The notes under the pieces: model-generated | The model's database searches: none | The model's input: the letters and a program-made list of their open reading frames with translations, nothing else | Told to the model about the DNA's origin: nothing | Program-made: the position numbers and the translations under genes | Source of the DNA: Mortierella alpina | Lineage: Eukaryota > Mortierellomycota > Mortierellomycetes > Mortierellales > Mortierellaceae | Direction of reading: 5' to 3' | Assembly (NCBI GenBank): GCA_029449245.1 | Contig: JANATF010000007.1 | Coordinates: forward strand, 1,364,001 to 1,428,000 | DNA: 64,000 nucleotides | Part shown: one piece after another, positions 12,210-25,166 of the stretch | Layout: each line of letters opens with the position of its first letter | Position numbering within the stretch: the first letter of the stretch is position 1

Positions 12210-13985
12210 CTAGAAATGGAACTTGAAGCTGTATCCCCCACTTCCGTCTCCAGACTGGCCTGAAGGACCTCGACCTTGCTGGAAAAAGAATGGTTGGCCA
12301 TTGAATCCCTGTGTGAACGGAGCCTGCTGTCCCTGCGGATTAGCGGGATCCTCGCCATTGTCATACCGTGCCTTCAGCTTCGGATCGCTCAAAACCTCGT
12401 AAGCTTCGTTGACAGCCGCCATCTTTTTTTCGACTTGCTCTGGCAGCAACTCGCCGCGGTATGTATCTGGGTGCCATTTCCGAGCTTGGATCCGGAACGC
12501 CTTTTTGATCTCTCGATCGCTTGCACTCCGGGGTACCTCCAGAGTCCTATAGTGGTCTTTTTGCTGCGACTGGGCCAAGAGTCGCTGTGCTTTTGATAAT
12601 AGTCCGTGAATCCTGTGATCCTGACCTCCTGCCACCTCCTGAGCCTTTATGAAATCTCGAATGGCTTCTTCATAACTTTCGCTAAGAAGATGCGCCGTTC
12701 CTCGTCCTATTAATCCGTCTAAGTTGGATCCATCCATTGATAAGGTCTTTGAGCACCATTTCAAAGAGCCGTTCTTGTCCTTGGTCTTTTTGTAGTGGTG
12801 GTGGTTGTTGTTTTTGTCAAAAGGACTTTGGATCAATAATCTCACTCGCGAAAAAACGCCATTCAAAGGCAGATGATAGATATGAACGCGCTCATCTCCA
12901 CTTACCTCAGTATGCGCTTTACATACTGCAGAGAAGACTTTCAGCTGCAGCCTCTTCGGCATCTTGCCCACGGCTAGATTTTCTTTCTCCATGTCGGCAG
13001 TTTCCAATTCAATGGCTCTTACAAGTGATGCGTCCCCTCCCCCGATAGCATTGTTGAGCACACCTGCCCAACGCTTCTTTTCCAGGTCACTATTCAGCTT
13101 ATGTATATCTTTCTCGGTCATTTTCAGTTTCTTGAATAAAGCCTTGCACTGCTTGTTCTCGGGGTCGAACTGGATACACCGCTTCACCTGCGCAAGCGCC
13201 TGCTCGGGTTGGTACAATGAGTAGTAGGTCATGGTCGAGAGTCGGCGCAATAGCTTGGGATCTGTGTCTGCATTTGTCAACGTGCTGCTCAAATCATGAA
13301 CGGCCTGCTCGACATTACCCTTCCTCAAATGACACTCTGCGCGTTGCAACCGGAAGGGCACATGAAGTGGCGCCGTAAGAATTGCGCGATCCAGGAGCTG
13401 AATGCACTCGTCGAGTTGTCCCTTGGCCATAGCCCGTGCAGCCGGTTTTGATGCTCCTGAGGCTGACTGGACGTTGGACAAGAGTGTATGCACTTCTGGT
13501 GCAGAGCTGTCGTTCTTGTGCTTCCGAAGGTAACGCTTCAAATCTTGTGTGGCACGCTCAAACTGCCCAGTTCTTGCATAGAGCTTACCCCTCTGTAGGA
13601 GAGCTTGATAAAAGTCTGGCTTAAGATCCAGGATGGTGGTAAAGTCGGCGAGCGCTTGGTTGTTACGGCCGAGTGTTAGGTAGGTGGCCGCTCGCCTGGC
13701 GTATGTGAGGTAGTTGTAGGGGTCTTGGTCTATCGATATATATACGACAAGATGTAGCATAAGAGCTCAAGTCACCAAGGAGCCTGGAATGAAGGGTCAA
13801 CGAGCGAAACGATCTAAAAGACGGGTTGTCTTACCGATAGCGGCATCGTAGTTTTGCAATGCAAGAAGATGCTCTCCTTTGGCTAGATGGATCTTGGCCT
13901 GGTCGAGGAGCCGCTCGGTAGCGACGGACGCCTCGGCGATCACAGAGCAAAGAGTGAGGAAAGACAGAAATAGAAAGCCTTTCAT
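12210..13985 (-). CDS. ER-luminal TPR/J-domain co-chaperone (DNAJC3/P58IPK type)
   Basis: This family binds unfolded proteins in the ER lumen with TPR repeats and hands them to BiP/Kar2 through a J domain. Exons are 13985-13835, 13729-12906 and 12773-12210, giving 512 residues, close to the ~504 of animal DNAJC3. Residues 1-20 form a hydrophobic signal peptide (MKGFLFLSFLTLCSVIAEA). TPR repeats fill residues ~25-380. The J domain lies at about 399-465, with the catalytic HPD motif in KWHPDTY near residue 425. The C-terminus ends GGYSFKFHF, as in family members. The second intron (12774-12905) has a perfect GTAAGT donor but is 132 nt with no in-frame stop, so retention would add 44 residues. 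Removal restores the expected KWCSKTL spacing. Confidence 0.92.
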
Positions 13986-14770
13986 GAGTGAAGGGAGGTG
14001 GGTGTATAAGCTGCAAGTGTGGTAGTGGTAGTGGACGCTTCCGGGGATACAGAAGTTGCAGGTGTAGCAGAGGTGTGGTGGTGAGGAAAAAAGAAGAGCC
14101 AGCTGGCACAACATCACTGGGACCCAGTTTTTTTGACTTGCCACTGGCCCGTGCCCATATCACGTGTGTGTAGCGAATGCGATTATGCCATCGCTCATGT
14201 TTTTTTTTCACTGCCTCTTTTTTTTCCTTCAGCTCTGCACAAGCAAGAAAAAGCGCCTACACCTCTTGTCCTCTCCATTACACCCTTAAGCCCCAACCCA
14301 AAGGTAAGGATGGAGATTGAAAAAAATATATCCCGCGGTATCGCTGCACCATGTCACCCGCCCAACCCAGCAAGCACACATGCCTTTACAGCAGCCGGCC
14401 GCAGGAATAGCCCTTGCAGCTTCATGAGAGTCTGAGCATCTTATATGTCTACTGGAGCTCGATCATGTGGTCGTGCAACCCTGTTAAGATCCGAGGTGGT
14501 TGGATCAGCGACAGGAATGCTGCTGTAGCGAGTATGCAAGCCCGCAGTGGAGCACGCAGCATTGAATAGCCGACATCAGCGTTGGCTCCTAAAAGTTGAG
14601 AAACAGCATTATTCGCCAGTATTGGGGGTCTAATCAACGTTCCTCACGTTCGTCTTTGCTCCTAGATATCTTCCTCGTTAGTACTCTACGCGTCGAACAG
14701 TCACGGACAGTCTGAAGACTCAAGAGCACCAAAGTAACGGCACCTTAGCAGCAACACTAACCGCAGCATC
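13986..14770. promoter_or_regulatory. divergent promoter region, DNAJC3-like / REB1-like
   Basis: About 785 bp between divergent start codons. The REB1 side has short A-rich and CAG/CAC-rich leader sequence ending CAGCATCATGG. The DNAJC3 side shows a pyrimidine-rich minus-strand leader at about 14020-14060. No TATA box or other element was distinctive. Confidence 0.4.
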
Positions 14771-17655
14771 ATGGGAAAAAAGCACAAAAGAAAAGCCCTT
14801 GACGACGAGGACTTGAATGCTGGTGTGTTCAAGAAAGCGCTAGTGACACCGGCACCGGCTGCAGGATCCTCCGCCTACAATGGCGGCTCTCTGAACGAAC
14901 TGGATCTTATGGGCGGAATGGAATCGGGTTCGGACGCTGACTCATCAGATGATGAGGCCCCCAAGAACAAGGGAGATAAAGCCGCATCATCAGGGATCGT
15001 GCGCGGACTTGCCAATATCGAATCTACCAAAGTCGAGGAGGCCACTGCCAGTGCAGTTATGGCGAACATGGCGAATTTGTTTGCCAATACCGGCCATAGT
15101 CCAGACGGGCACGCCCAGCACACCGGCGCCCATCAACATCAGCAGAGCCATGCAGTGGGCGAGGACGTGATGAAAATGCAGCACCAGCTTCAGATGTTGC
15201 TTCAGGAGAGTATGAGCGGCAGCAGTACGGGCCACCAGCAGCACGAGCAAAGTATTCCCATGCAGGACACGACAGCGCTTCTGCTGAATCTGAGCAATGA
15301 TCCCTCAATCTTGGCAACCGTCAGTAACGCCCAGTCAACATCTTTGGCAGGAGAATCCTCGACCCGCAAGGAGAAGAGCCACAAGAAAAAGAAATCAAAG
15401 TCCCACGATCAGGACCACAACCATAACCATGGGCCCACATCAAGCAGCAGCTCTAGCAAGGTCAGCTCCCTTCCTAAGCGCACTCTGGAGGAGCAGATGG
15501 AGTTTGATATGGCTGGTGGTAGTGATAACCCATTGCACACAAAGTGGATGATGGCCACGGCTTTGAAGGAGAAAGGTACGAACTGCTGTTCTCGGTTTAA
15601 AGTGGCGGCTCTATGCAGTGTATAGAAAGAGTGCAGTCGCTGACTGATCTGACGTTGGACTTACTTACACAATAGGTATTGCCTACCGCACTGGCACATT
15701 CAGCTCGCAGGAGGACCAATTGATCCGACAAACCATTCACGACTATGTCGCTCGTCATAACATGGCAGAGGACGCTATAAAGCGCTGGTTTGAAAACGGA
15801 AATGGACGAGGTCGGTTTGAAAAGAACGACTTGAAGGCTCTCTGGGTTGAGATTGGTAAGCGTGTATCTGCTGACCTACCGCTGTTATATTCAGGGTCCA
15901 ACCTCGTGATGCTAACCTGCTGCTCACGGAATTGACGAACTTGCAATAGCCGTTCGCCTCCAGACTCGCCCGCTACTCAATATTTATCTGCATGTCAGAC
16001 GAATGTTCCATCCTCAGAATAACATTGGACAGTGGACCAAGGAGGATGACGAGAAGTTGGTGGCGCTCTACCAAAAGCACAAGGGCCAGTGGACAGTCAT
16101 TGGTCAAGAGCTGGGTCGTATGGCGGATAGCTGCCGTGATCGGTATCGCAACCATCTCAAGGACCAAGACACCATGAAATCAGGCACATGGGCGCCTGAG
16201 GAGGACGAGAAACTTTTGAGTATCATGCAAGAGCTTGCCCTCCAGCAGGGCAAGTCAACTATCCTCGAGTCTACCCACATGTGGACGCTCATTTCGGAAA
16301 AGATGGGAGGCACTCGCTCAAGACATCAGTGTCGCCATCGGTTCTCGCAGACTTTGCAGCCACGCTTGGAGAGAGGAGAGTGGACAGGGCCGAGCAGTGC
16401 GGCAGCCCGGGCTGCAGCCAGTGTCGCCGAGAGCGTACAAGAGACCACGGCAATTGCTAAGCACACCCAGCCTCAGCCAGGGATGACTCACTCGCAGAGT
16501 TCCCACCCGGTCAGTTTCACAGCGGCCGATGAGCTGCGAGTGCTCACAGAAGCCTTGCAGGGCGCCATCCCTAGCACATCCGAAAACCTCCTCTGGACTC
16601 AGGCGATGACGACGTCGACTGCAACTAACAACAACTCGAACAGCCATGAATACGATGAACTGGCTGCTGCCATCGCCGCGGCTGCAGCGCTCCCGAATCC
16701 AGGCAATATCCCCAAGGCACCTAAAGGCCCGATTCGGCGCAAGGGTGGCCTTCAACAACAACTGGATGTGCTCAAGATGATTCAGGAATTTGGATACAAG
16801 GATCATACGGAGATCAAGTGGGGTGAACTCGCGAAGCAGCTGAGATCTAGGGTCGAGGAGAGCAACACGGCTCAGTTAGCCAAGATCATGCAGCAGCACG
16901 AGCATCTCGAGTCTCAACTGCAGCTTCAACAGCACCAGAACGGCTATTCCTCGGCTGCCGCCTCCGCAGCCACGCATGCTATGGCCGCTGCCGTTGCAGC
17001 TGCTCAGCAAGAGAACGTGCAGAGTTTGCAGAAGTTACCCGCCGCGAACCAGCTTACGCGCACATTCATGTCCACACGCTGCAAAACGGAAGGATATCGT
17101 GAGATGACATTGCAGGAAGTGGTGAAAGTCATGATTTTGGATGTCGAGCAAAGGATCAAGCGTCGTAGCGCGAGGTACGCTGCAGCTGTGGCAGATGTGG
17201 AGGCGAACGCGGCCGAGTCTTCGACACCAACATCATCGCTAGCAACAGCAACAGGCATGGTTCAGCAGCAAAACATGAACGACGCTGCTCAGCACGCAGC
17301 ACTGGCTATGCTCTCGGCACAGTTTCCTGCTTGCAATGGCAAGAAGGGAGTGGTGGTCACTGGCTCTCCGACTGCCTCCAAGGACTCGGAAACAGCTATC
17401 GAGTCGGACCATGCTGATTTCCCTGGCACTGAGCGCCGAACTTTCAGCCAGCAGCAGCAGGATCATGATGTGGCTGAGAGGATGCTTACGACTGCATTGA
17501 TCAACTCGGAATTGATCCCCACACGCAATCGCGGAAAGTCATCGAAAACATACAGCGGCTTCAATAAGGTCGCTGCAGAAGCAGCATCTGAATCTGTAGT
17601 CAAATCCAGTGAGTATCTGACGGACACGAGCGACGAGTCCGATGGTGAAGAGTAG
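14771..17655 (+). CDS. REB1/TTF-I-like Myb DNA-binding factor
   Basis: Reb1-type proteins bind rDNA spacer terminators, stop RNA polymerase I and can act as replication-fork barriers; they also act as general regulatory factors at Pol II promoters. Exons are 14771-15575, 15676-15855 and 15950-17655, giving 896 residues. Residues 1-~265 are low-complexity, with acidic, Gln/His and Lys-rich patches. The DNA-binding region begins near residue 270 (TFSSQEDQLIRQ), followed by LHVRRMF, then Myb repeats GQWTKEDDEKLVALYQKHKG and TWAPEEDEKLLSIM, and ends MGGTRSRHQCRHRFSQ. The order matches Reb1/TTF-I rather than c-Myb. The C-terminal half is Ala/Gln-rich with a possible helix near residues 620-660. 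The symbol is a family assignment, not proof of orthology. Confidence 0.88.
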
Positions 17656-17858
17656 AAAATCCCCCCAAACCCAGCCCATAGCAACCTTCTTTTCTCCTTC
17701 TCACGATCAAGTTTCGAACAAATTATAAAAAAAAACGATCTGCACAACGCTCTCTCCAAGACATGGACACGCATACCGTGGCTTCATGCTTTTGTCCTGT
17801 GTGTATTGAGCAAAGGCTTCTGGGTGTATATGGTTTCTGTAAAATGAAGAATAAAAGT

Positions 17859-18873
17859 CTAGACGAGCTTGGAAAAGTATTTTGGCACGGCCTAAGAAAA
17901 GGAGGATGACAATCGATGTTAGATCACCCAGATCGTCAGGCTTTGTCCACTTTCGCTCGCGTCCCACCCGCCTTAGTAGTCTGTTTTGTATCTTTCTGTT
18001 CCAGGAAAAAAAGCAAACATACACACACACACCCCCCACTTGGGCAAACCGCCTCCTAACCCATGGCTGCCGTTGCAGAATAACACTCTGGCGTTAAAGG
18101 ACATTTTCTGATGTCGAGACTTACGCAGTCGTTGACGCAGTGCAAGAAGTGGTACAGCTCCTCAGTGCAGTCCTCGTGAGCTCCGTCCTCCTGAACACGG
18201 CGCGTGCACTCATCGAGGTGGTGCTTCAATGGCAAGCAGGCAGCGGACTCACCGCAAGCTATGAAAAAAAAGTGGGGAGAGCAGAGTTGCGTTGCAGATG
18301 GAGTGTGTGTGAGTGATACGGGATGCAATTGACGAAAACTGACTTTATCACCATAGCACTGCAACCGGCTTGAACGGTGGCGCGTCTCCGAGCTTTCCTG
18401 TCGTGTCCCTCCAAATTACCATCCCAGATGTATGTCAATGTTGTTGTTGTTCTTTTCTTCGTTGATCCAAGCTCCAGCGGTTCCTGAGATCATCGCCGGT
18501 TCAGCATGCTTTTCAAGAGTCCGAAGCATTCCGGATCTCGACCAATCCGAGTCGCTCTCTCTCGTTTAGTGCGGTGGTCCAAGACTGCGTGAGCAAAGAT
18601 ACGCAGTTTTGCTCGCCCAGAGTTGGAAGTGAGGGAGGGGCATAAAAGCGATTCGATTGCTGTCGCTGCTGATCGTGGACACCCTTTTGGGATGAGGGGA
18701 GAGGTTGCAACACACTTACCCTCCTCAATCTCGGGCTTGATATCCTCGGGTTCCTCCTCCTCCTCGGGCTCGGCAGCAGCGGCCACCTCCTCCTCAACAG
18801 GCTCGGCAATCTCCTCCTCAGGCTTCTCCTCTGCGTAGACAGCAGGGAACAGATCGGCGATGAAGCTCAACAT
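17859..18873 (-). CDS. cytochrome bc1 complex hinge protein QCR6/UQCRH
   Basis: This small acidic subunit of mitochondrial complex III sits by cytochrome c1 and helps cytochrome c docking. Exons are 18873-18720, 18258-18125 and 17891-17859, encoding 106 residues. The N-terminus (LSFIADLFPAVYA) precedes a Glu/Pro-rich acidic hinge. The conserved core has the cysteines of the twin CX(n)C helical hairpin (ACGESAACLPL, LDECTRRV, HEDCTEEL, FHCVNDC). The third exon is only 11 codons; it was found because the core must end with the family tail, and AVPKYFSKLV lies behind a good TTTTCTTAG acceptor. Reading through intron 2 would give an unrelated C-terminus. It converges with the REB1-like gene, with about 200 bp between stop codons. 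Confidence 0.93.
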
Positions 18874-19163
18874 GATTAATATAAGGTACTTGTAAGGAAG
18901 GTGATCCAAGTTTTTGCATCTTTCCGAAGCTCCGGAGAGTACTTTTTTGCTGTGAGCTTCAGGAACACGTCACAGAACTTTTGGAAATAACGTTTTCTCG
19001 TCCAACAAACGGTATATTTGGTGCGATCTATGGGCAATAACTATGCAGTGTTTACACAACGGTGGACGCAAAGGGAAAAGAAGTATAGGGAAAATACAGG
19101 CCATCAATGGAACTCTTATTTTTTTCATCGAGTTGGAAGCGTGCAGCTGACTCCCGGGGATAC

Positions 19164-20599
19164 CTAGTCCTGATCCAAGGTGGTCCGACCATACTCCACA
19201 AAGTCGTCAATGAGAACAGGCCAGGCTCCTTCCTCATCGTAGTTTGAGAACTGGGCATCGACTTGGTTGACGAAATCCAAGAGCAAATACCAGGTGTCCT
19301 TGGATATCGAACGGCCGTACTTGTTCTGAACAAACTCACACCACATCTCCAGCCGCGGAAAGCGGTCCTTCAACAACAACATCCAGAATGGGATAGCAAT
19401 GTCCAGTGGCAGACTCTTTTGGTTCTCGCTCAGACCAAAAGTGAATGAAAAGTGATAAATCTCCTTGAAAGTGGCGTCATCTGAAAGTTCCTTGCGCATC
19501 GTTTCGATTGAGCTCTTCATCTTCTCTAGCGTGTCACATCTAAATAAAAGGAACGAGGTCGAACAGAACATGGAAGCGTCAAAAATACGGAACGAAATAA
19601 GGGAGATCTATGAGAGGGACCAAATTGTCGATCTTCTTCATGTGTTCACTCGAGTGTTCCAGAATGCCGACGATCCTCGTACCTTAGCTTGGTCCAGCCC
19701 TCGATAAATCCTGCTCGCGTGAACTCGCACATGTTTTCCGCTTTGAGGTGCCATGCCATGACCAGCATGACCACATCTGTGGGGTCCACGTCCAGAGCCT
19801 CGCAGAACTTCTCCATACCATCGATCAGAATATGATTCTCGTCGTCTAGTAACACGGAGTGGAGAGATAGACCAACAGTTTAGCATATCTGTTGCAGAAT
19901 AAGGCCAAAGGAACAAAACGACACATGGTAGCACACACTGTAACAAAAACAGAGAGCCACAGATGGACTCCTCTTCCCCTTTCCCTTTTTCCATTTTGCT
20001 CTCCCCCTGTCGTCCCCTGGGTCCTCCTTTAGTCCATCGTTGGCACTAACTATTCAAAACAACACTTTACCTTTGAAGTCGTCAAAAATCTGTTGGATGT
20101 GCTTCACATTGACTGGTGTGCTGTTAGTCTTGGCTCCGTTGCTCTGAGGCGCAGCGGAGGAAGCGCTGCCACTTCCGTAAAAATTGTTCACTGCCAGCTG
20201 AACATCCCATTTGCAGTCCTTGAGCATCGAGATGGCGGCAGGCTCTCTGTCAGTTGTTTTGGATTGCAAAGAAGGTATTTCCAGGTTAGTTCATCTCTGG
20301 AAGGGAACAAGATGTTTCCTCTCTCTGTCCACATCAGGTTCAGAGTGCGGAGGAGCCTGTTTATCTAAAACAGAGTATGGACGCAGGAATGGCACCATGG
20401 GTTAAGGTTTGTTGGTACTTGCCTGATGTTGACGATCGAGACTAGTGTCTGGACCTTGGAACGCTGATCTGAGGAGAGAGAACTCTAGAGGATCCGAGAA
20501 GCGAGGATGGCATTAGTGTTGTGTCGCAAAGAGAGTGAAAGAGAGAGCACACGAGCTGAAGGGTCTTGATTGGTAAGCTATGAGTGCATGGTTTACCAT
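19164..20599 (-). CDS. cullin neddylation E3 scaffold DCN1/DCUN1D
   Basis: Dcn1 binds the NEDD8-carrying E2 (Ubc12) and cullins and stimulates cullin neddylation. Exons are 20599-20597, 20484-20423, 20246-20071, 19845-19683 and 19539-19164, giving 259 residues, typical for the family. The first coding exon is only the ATG. Its splicing to exon 2 yields the expected [13 protein letters not shown] start. A UBA-like segment follows ([14 protein letters not shown]), then the PONY domain from about residue 85, with [43 protein letters not shown] and [17 protein letters not shown]. Intron 2 uses a GC donor (AG|GCAAGT). The start and intron 2 are inferred from family alignment; the other splices are unambiguous. 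Confidence 0.92.
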
Positions 20600-21088
20600 C
20601 GTTGTGCGGGTAGATTAAATATGGGGGAGCGCGATGGGGATGAGAATGAAGAGAAAAAGAGGAGCTGACGAGCGATGGGACTGAAAGCGAGACGGCGGTA
20701 GGATACAGTTGGACTAAGCAAGGAGAGGAGGAGAGCGAGGAAGGACTGTGCCTGGAGTGGGGGTCAGAGAAAACACAAGGTGAGTGACAAGGACATCCCA
20801 AAAGACAAAAGCAAAAAGGACGGGGGGTGCGTGACTTGCAACTGTGCTCCAACTCGCAAACTCCAGCAGCTGCTGCGAAACACGCCTCTCGCTCTTGACT
20901 CGCCGCCGCTGAAGGAACGGACCCAGTCAAAAAAGAAAAACAAACCGACGCGCCCCGGTCTGGCTTTTTGCGTGGCCTTTTTTTGTTACGTATTTCTCAC
21001 ACGAACCACCTCGCTCGCCTTCTCTTTCTTCTCTTCTCTCCTCTCACCCTCTCTGCAATACTCCTCATCCACATTCAGCATAGCAATC
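20600..21088. promoter_or_regulatory. bidirectional promoter region DCN1/CHZ1
   Basis: The 489 bp between divergent starts carries two oppositely placed pyrimidine-rich leaders: one on the minus strand around 20620-20760 and one on the plus strand around 21015-21060. No TATA box is evident. Shared promoter activity is inferred from geometry. Confidence 0.4.
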
Positions 21089-21944
21089 ATGTCTGACATG
21101 TACGTGCCAAACACGCAGCTCTTCTTGGACAGCATTCTTGGAGCTGCGCCCGAACATGCCTAACCACCATTGCACACCCTTCTATTCTCGCGTCTCGTCC
21201 ACCCCACTCCACAGCCCTGCCGCTATCATCGACGTAACTAACAGCACTGCCGGAAAGCGCAAGTCTGACGGTAAGAAGAAGAAAAGGAAACCCTTCTCCC
21301 ACGCCTTTGCCGGATAGTGGAAAACTCTCATAGATCGACTCCCCCTTTGTGTGATCTGGATCTGACTAACTCTTTGTCGTCTTTTGCTCCCGTTCATCCT
21401 GTAGAACCACTGGAGCAAGTAACCACAAAACGCTCCGTCGCTTCTAGCTCCACCTCCAAGGAAGTTGATCAGGAGGATAACAGCGAGCAAGAAGACGATG
21501 ATCTTGGTAAAAATATCATGTTTTTACCCGCCTCGCTTGCTTCTTTATTTTCGTCGACCTCACCAAGAAAGAGTCGATCCTGCTAGCAGTCTCTAATTTG
21601 CTCCTGCGCCAACTGTTCCTACTATAGATGAGGATCTCGACTATCTGGACACATCCAACATCATCCACTCTGGCCGTCGCACCCGCGGTGTCAAGATTGA
21701 TTACTCACAGGTATCGCTGGATGGCCTCGATGACGAGGACGAAGACGATGTAGCCGTTGCTCCTGATGCAGGAGAAGACGACGACGAGGAAGAAGAAGAT
21801 GACGACGAGGATCAGGATGATGACGAGGACAAGGCTGCCGCTTCAACAGAGAAGCAGGGCGAGGGGGCATCGTCGTCCTCATCCTCTGCTGCGAAAGAAG
21901 CTGAAGCAAAGCCAGACGAAGATAAGGGTGAGAAGGATGCATAA
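21089..21944 (+). CDS. histone H2A.Z-H2B chaperone CHZ1
   Basis: Chz1 carries H2A.Z-H2B dimers for the SWR1 remodeller in the nucleus. Exons are 21089-21099, 21215-21270, 21405-21506 and 21628-21944, in frame, encoding 161 residues. The diagnostic CHZ motif, SGRRTRGVKIDY, is at about residues 71-82, preceded by LDTSNIIH. Long Asp/Glu tracts flank it and are expected for histone binding. The first coding exon is only 11 nt, with a GTACGT donor; joining it gives MSDIPAAIIDV. A donor-like GGGTGAG near the end could allow an alternative C-terminus, but the frame closes naturally at 21944. The gene converges with CDC42. Confidence 0.88.
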
Positions 21945-22414
21945 GAGAGAAAGTGAAAAAGTCTCCTTTTTTTTTTTCTCTTTTTGCCATCTGCTCTTCA
22001 GCTTTTTTCTTTTCCTTATCGTCCGTAATAAAACACACGAAGCAGGGGTGGTTCCTCAAACCATGGACACCTTCTCCATGATCGACAGCGAGGTTTGTGT
22101 TTCAACATTTGAGCGCGATATAGCTGTAAACGGTCCGTAGTCTGCGAAGAGTCTTTTTGCTGCCCAAAATGGTGAGAAAGTAGTATGTGTTTGTTGTATT
22201 TATTCGCAATTATGTATATCCTTTGTCTCCATCGTACTCGTTTGTGTATGTATAGTGCAGCAAATTCCATGGCCCTTTCGTCGCAGGAAGATAAAAAAGA
22301 ACTGACAGCAAGACAGAAAGAGGCCCCTATCAATGATCCGGATCAATCATTCAGCCCTCCTATGACTTCCCGTTCCTGCTTGTCAAAAAAAGGTCCAGTG
22401 GCGAATGCACGGCC

Positions 22415-24695
<2,281 letters not shown>

Positions 24696-24726
24696 GGTGC
24701 TTCTGAGGCTGACTAACGGACAAGGG

Positions 24727-24860
24727 TGAGAGAGAAGGCGAGTGAGAGTGAGAGTGAGAGACGGAGAGTGCGAAGAGAGAGTGTGTGTGCGCGCGCGTGA
24801 GAGAGAGAGAGACAAGGATGGAGGGAAGAGTGAGAGAGCGAAAAAAAAAAAAGTGAAAGT
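24727..24860. repeat. GA/GT-rich microsatellite in the CDC42 leader
   Basis: The plus strand reads as GAGAGTGAGAGT-like and GTGTGTGCGCGC runs followed by GAGAGAGAGA and an A12 tract. On the CDC42 coding strand it is CT-rich, as expected for a fungal 5' leader. Its only support as a feature is the simple-sequence composition. Confidence 0.6.
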
Positions 24861-25166
24861 GAGAAGAGATGAGGTCAAAAAGGTCAGAGAGGGAAGAAAA
24901 ATGAGCTGCACGAGTTGCGCGGTGGGCAAATGAGGTACAATACAGTCTCTGTAGTTCATAATTCAGAAACTTTAATTATGATCTATGATTTGGATCACGT
25001 GATCACGTGGTATTTGAGATCCCTTATGTTCCCCCACTATCGCGTTACAAAATACTGCTACGTCATTCACGCGGTCTGTCTTTTTGGCGCGTATGTTTTG
25101 TTTCTTCACCTGCCTCCATTCCTCTCCACATACCCCTCCCAGCACAATACCACCCATTCTCAGACG

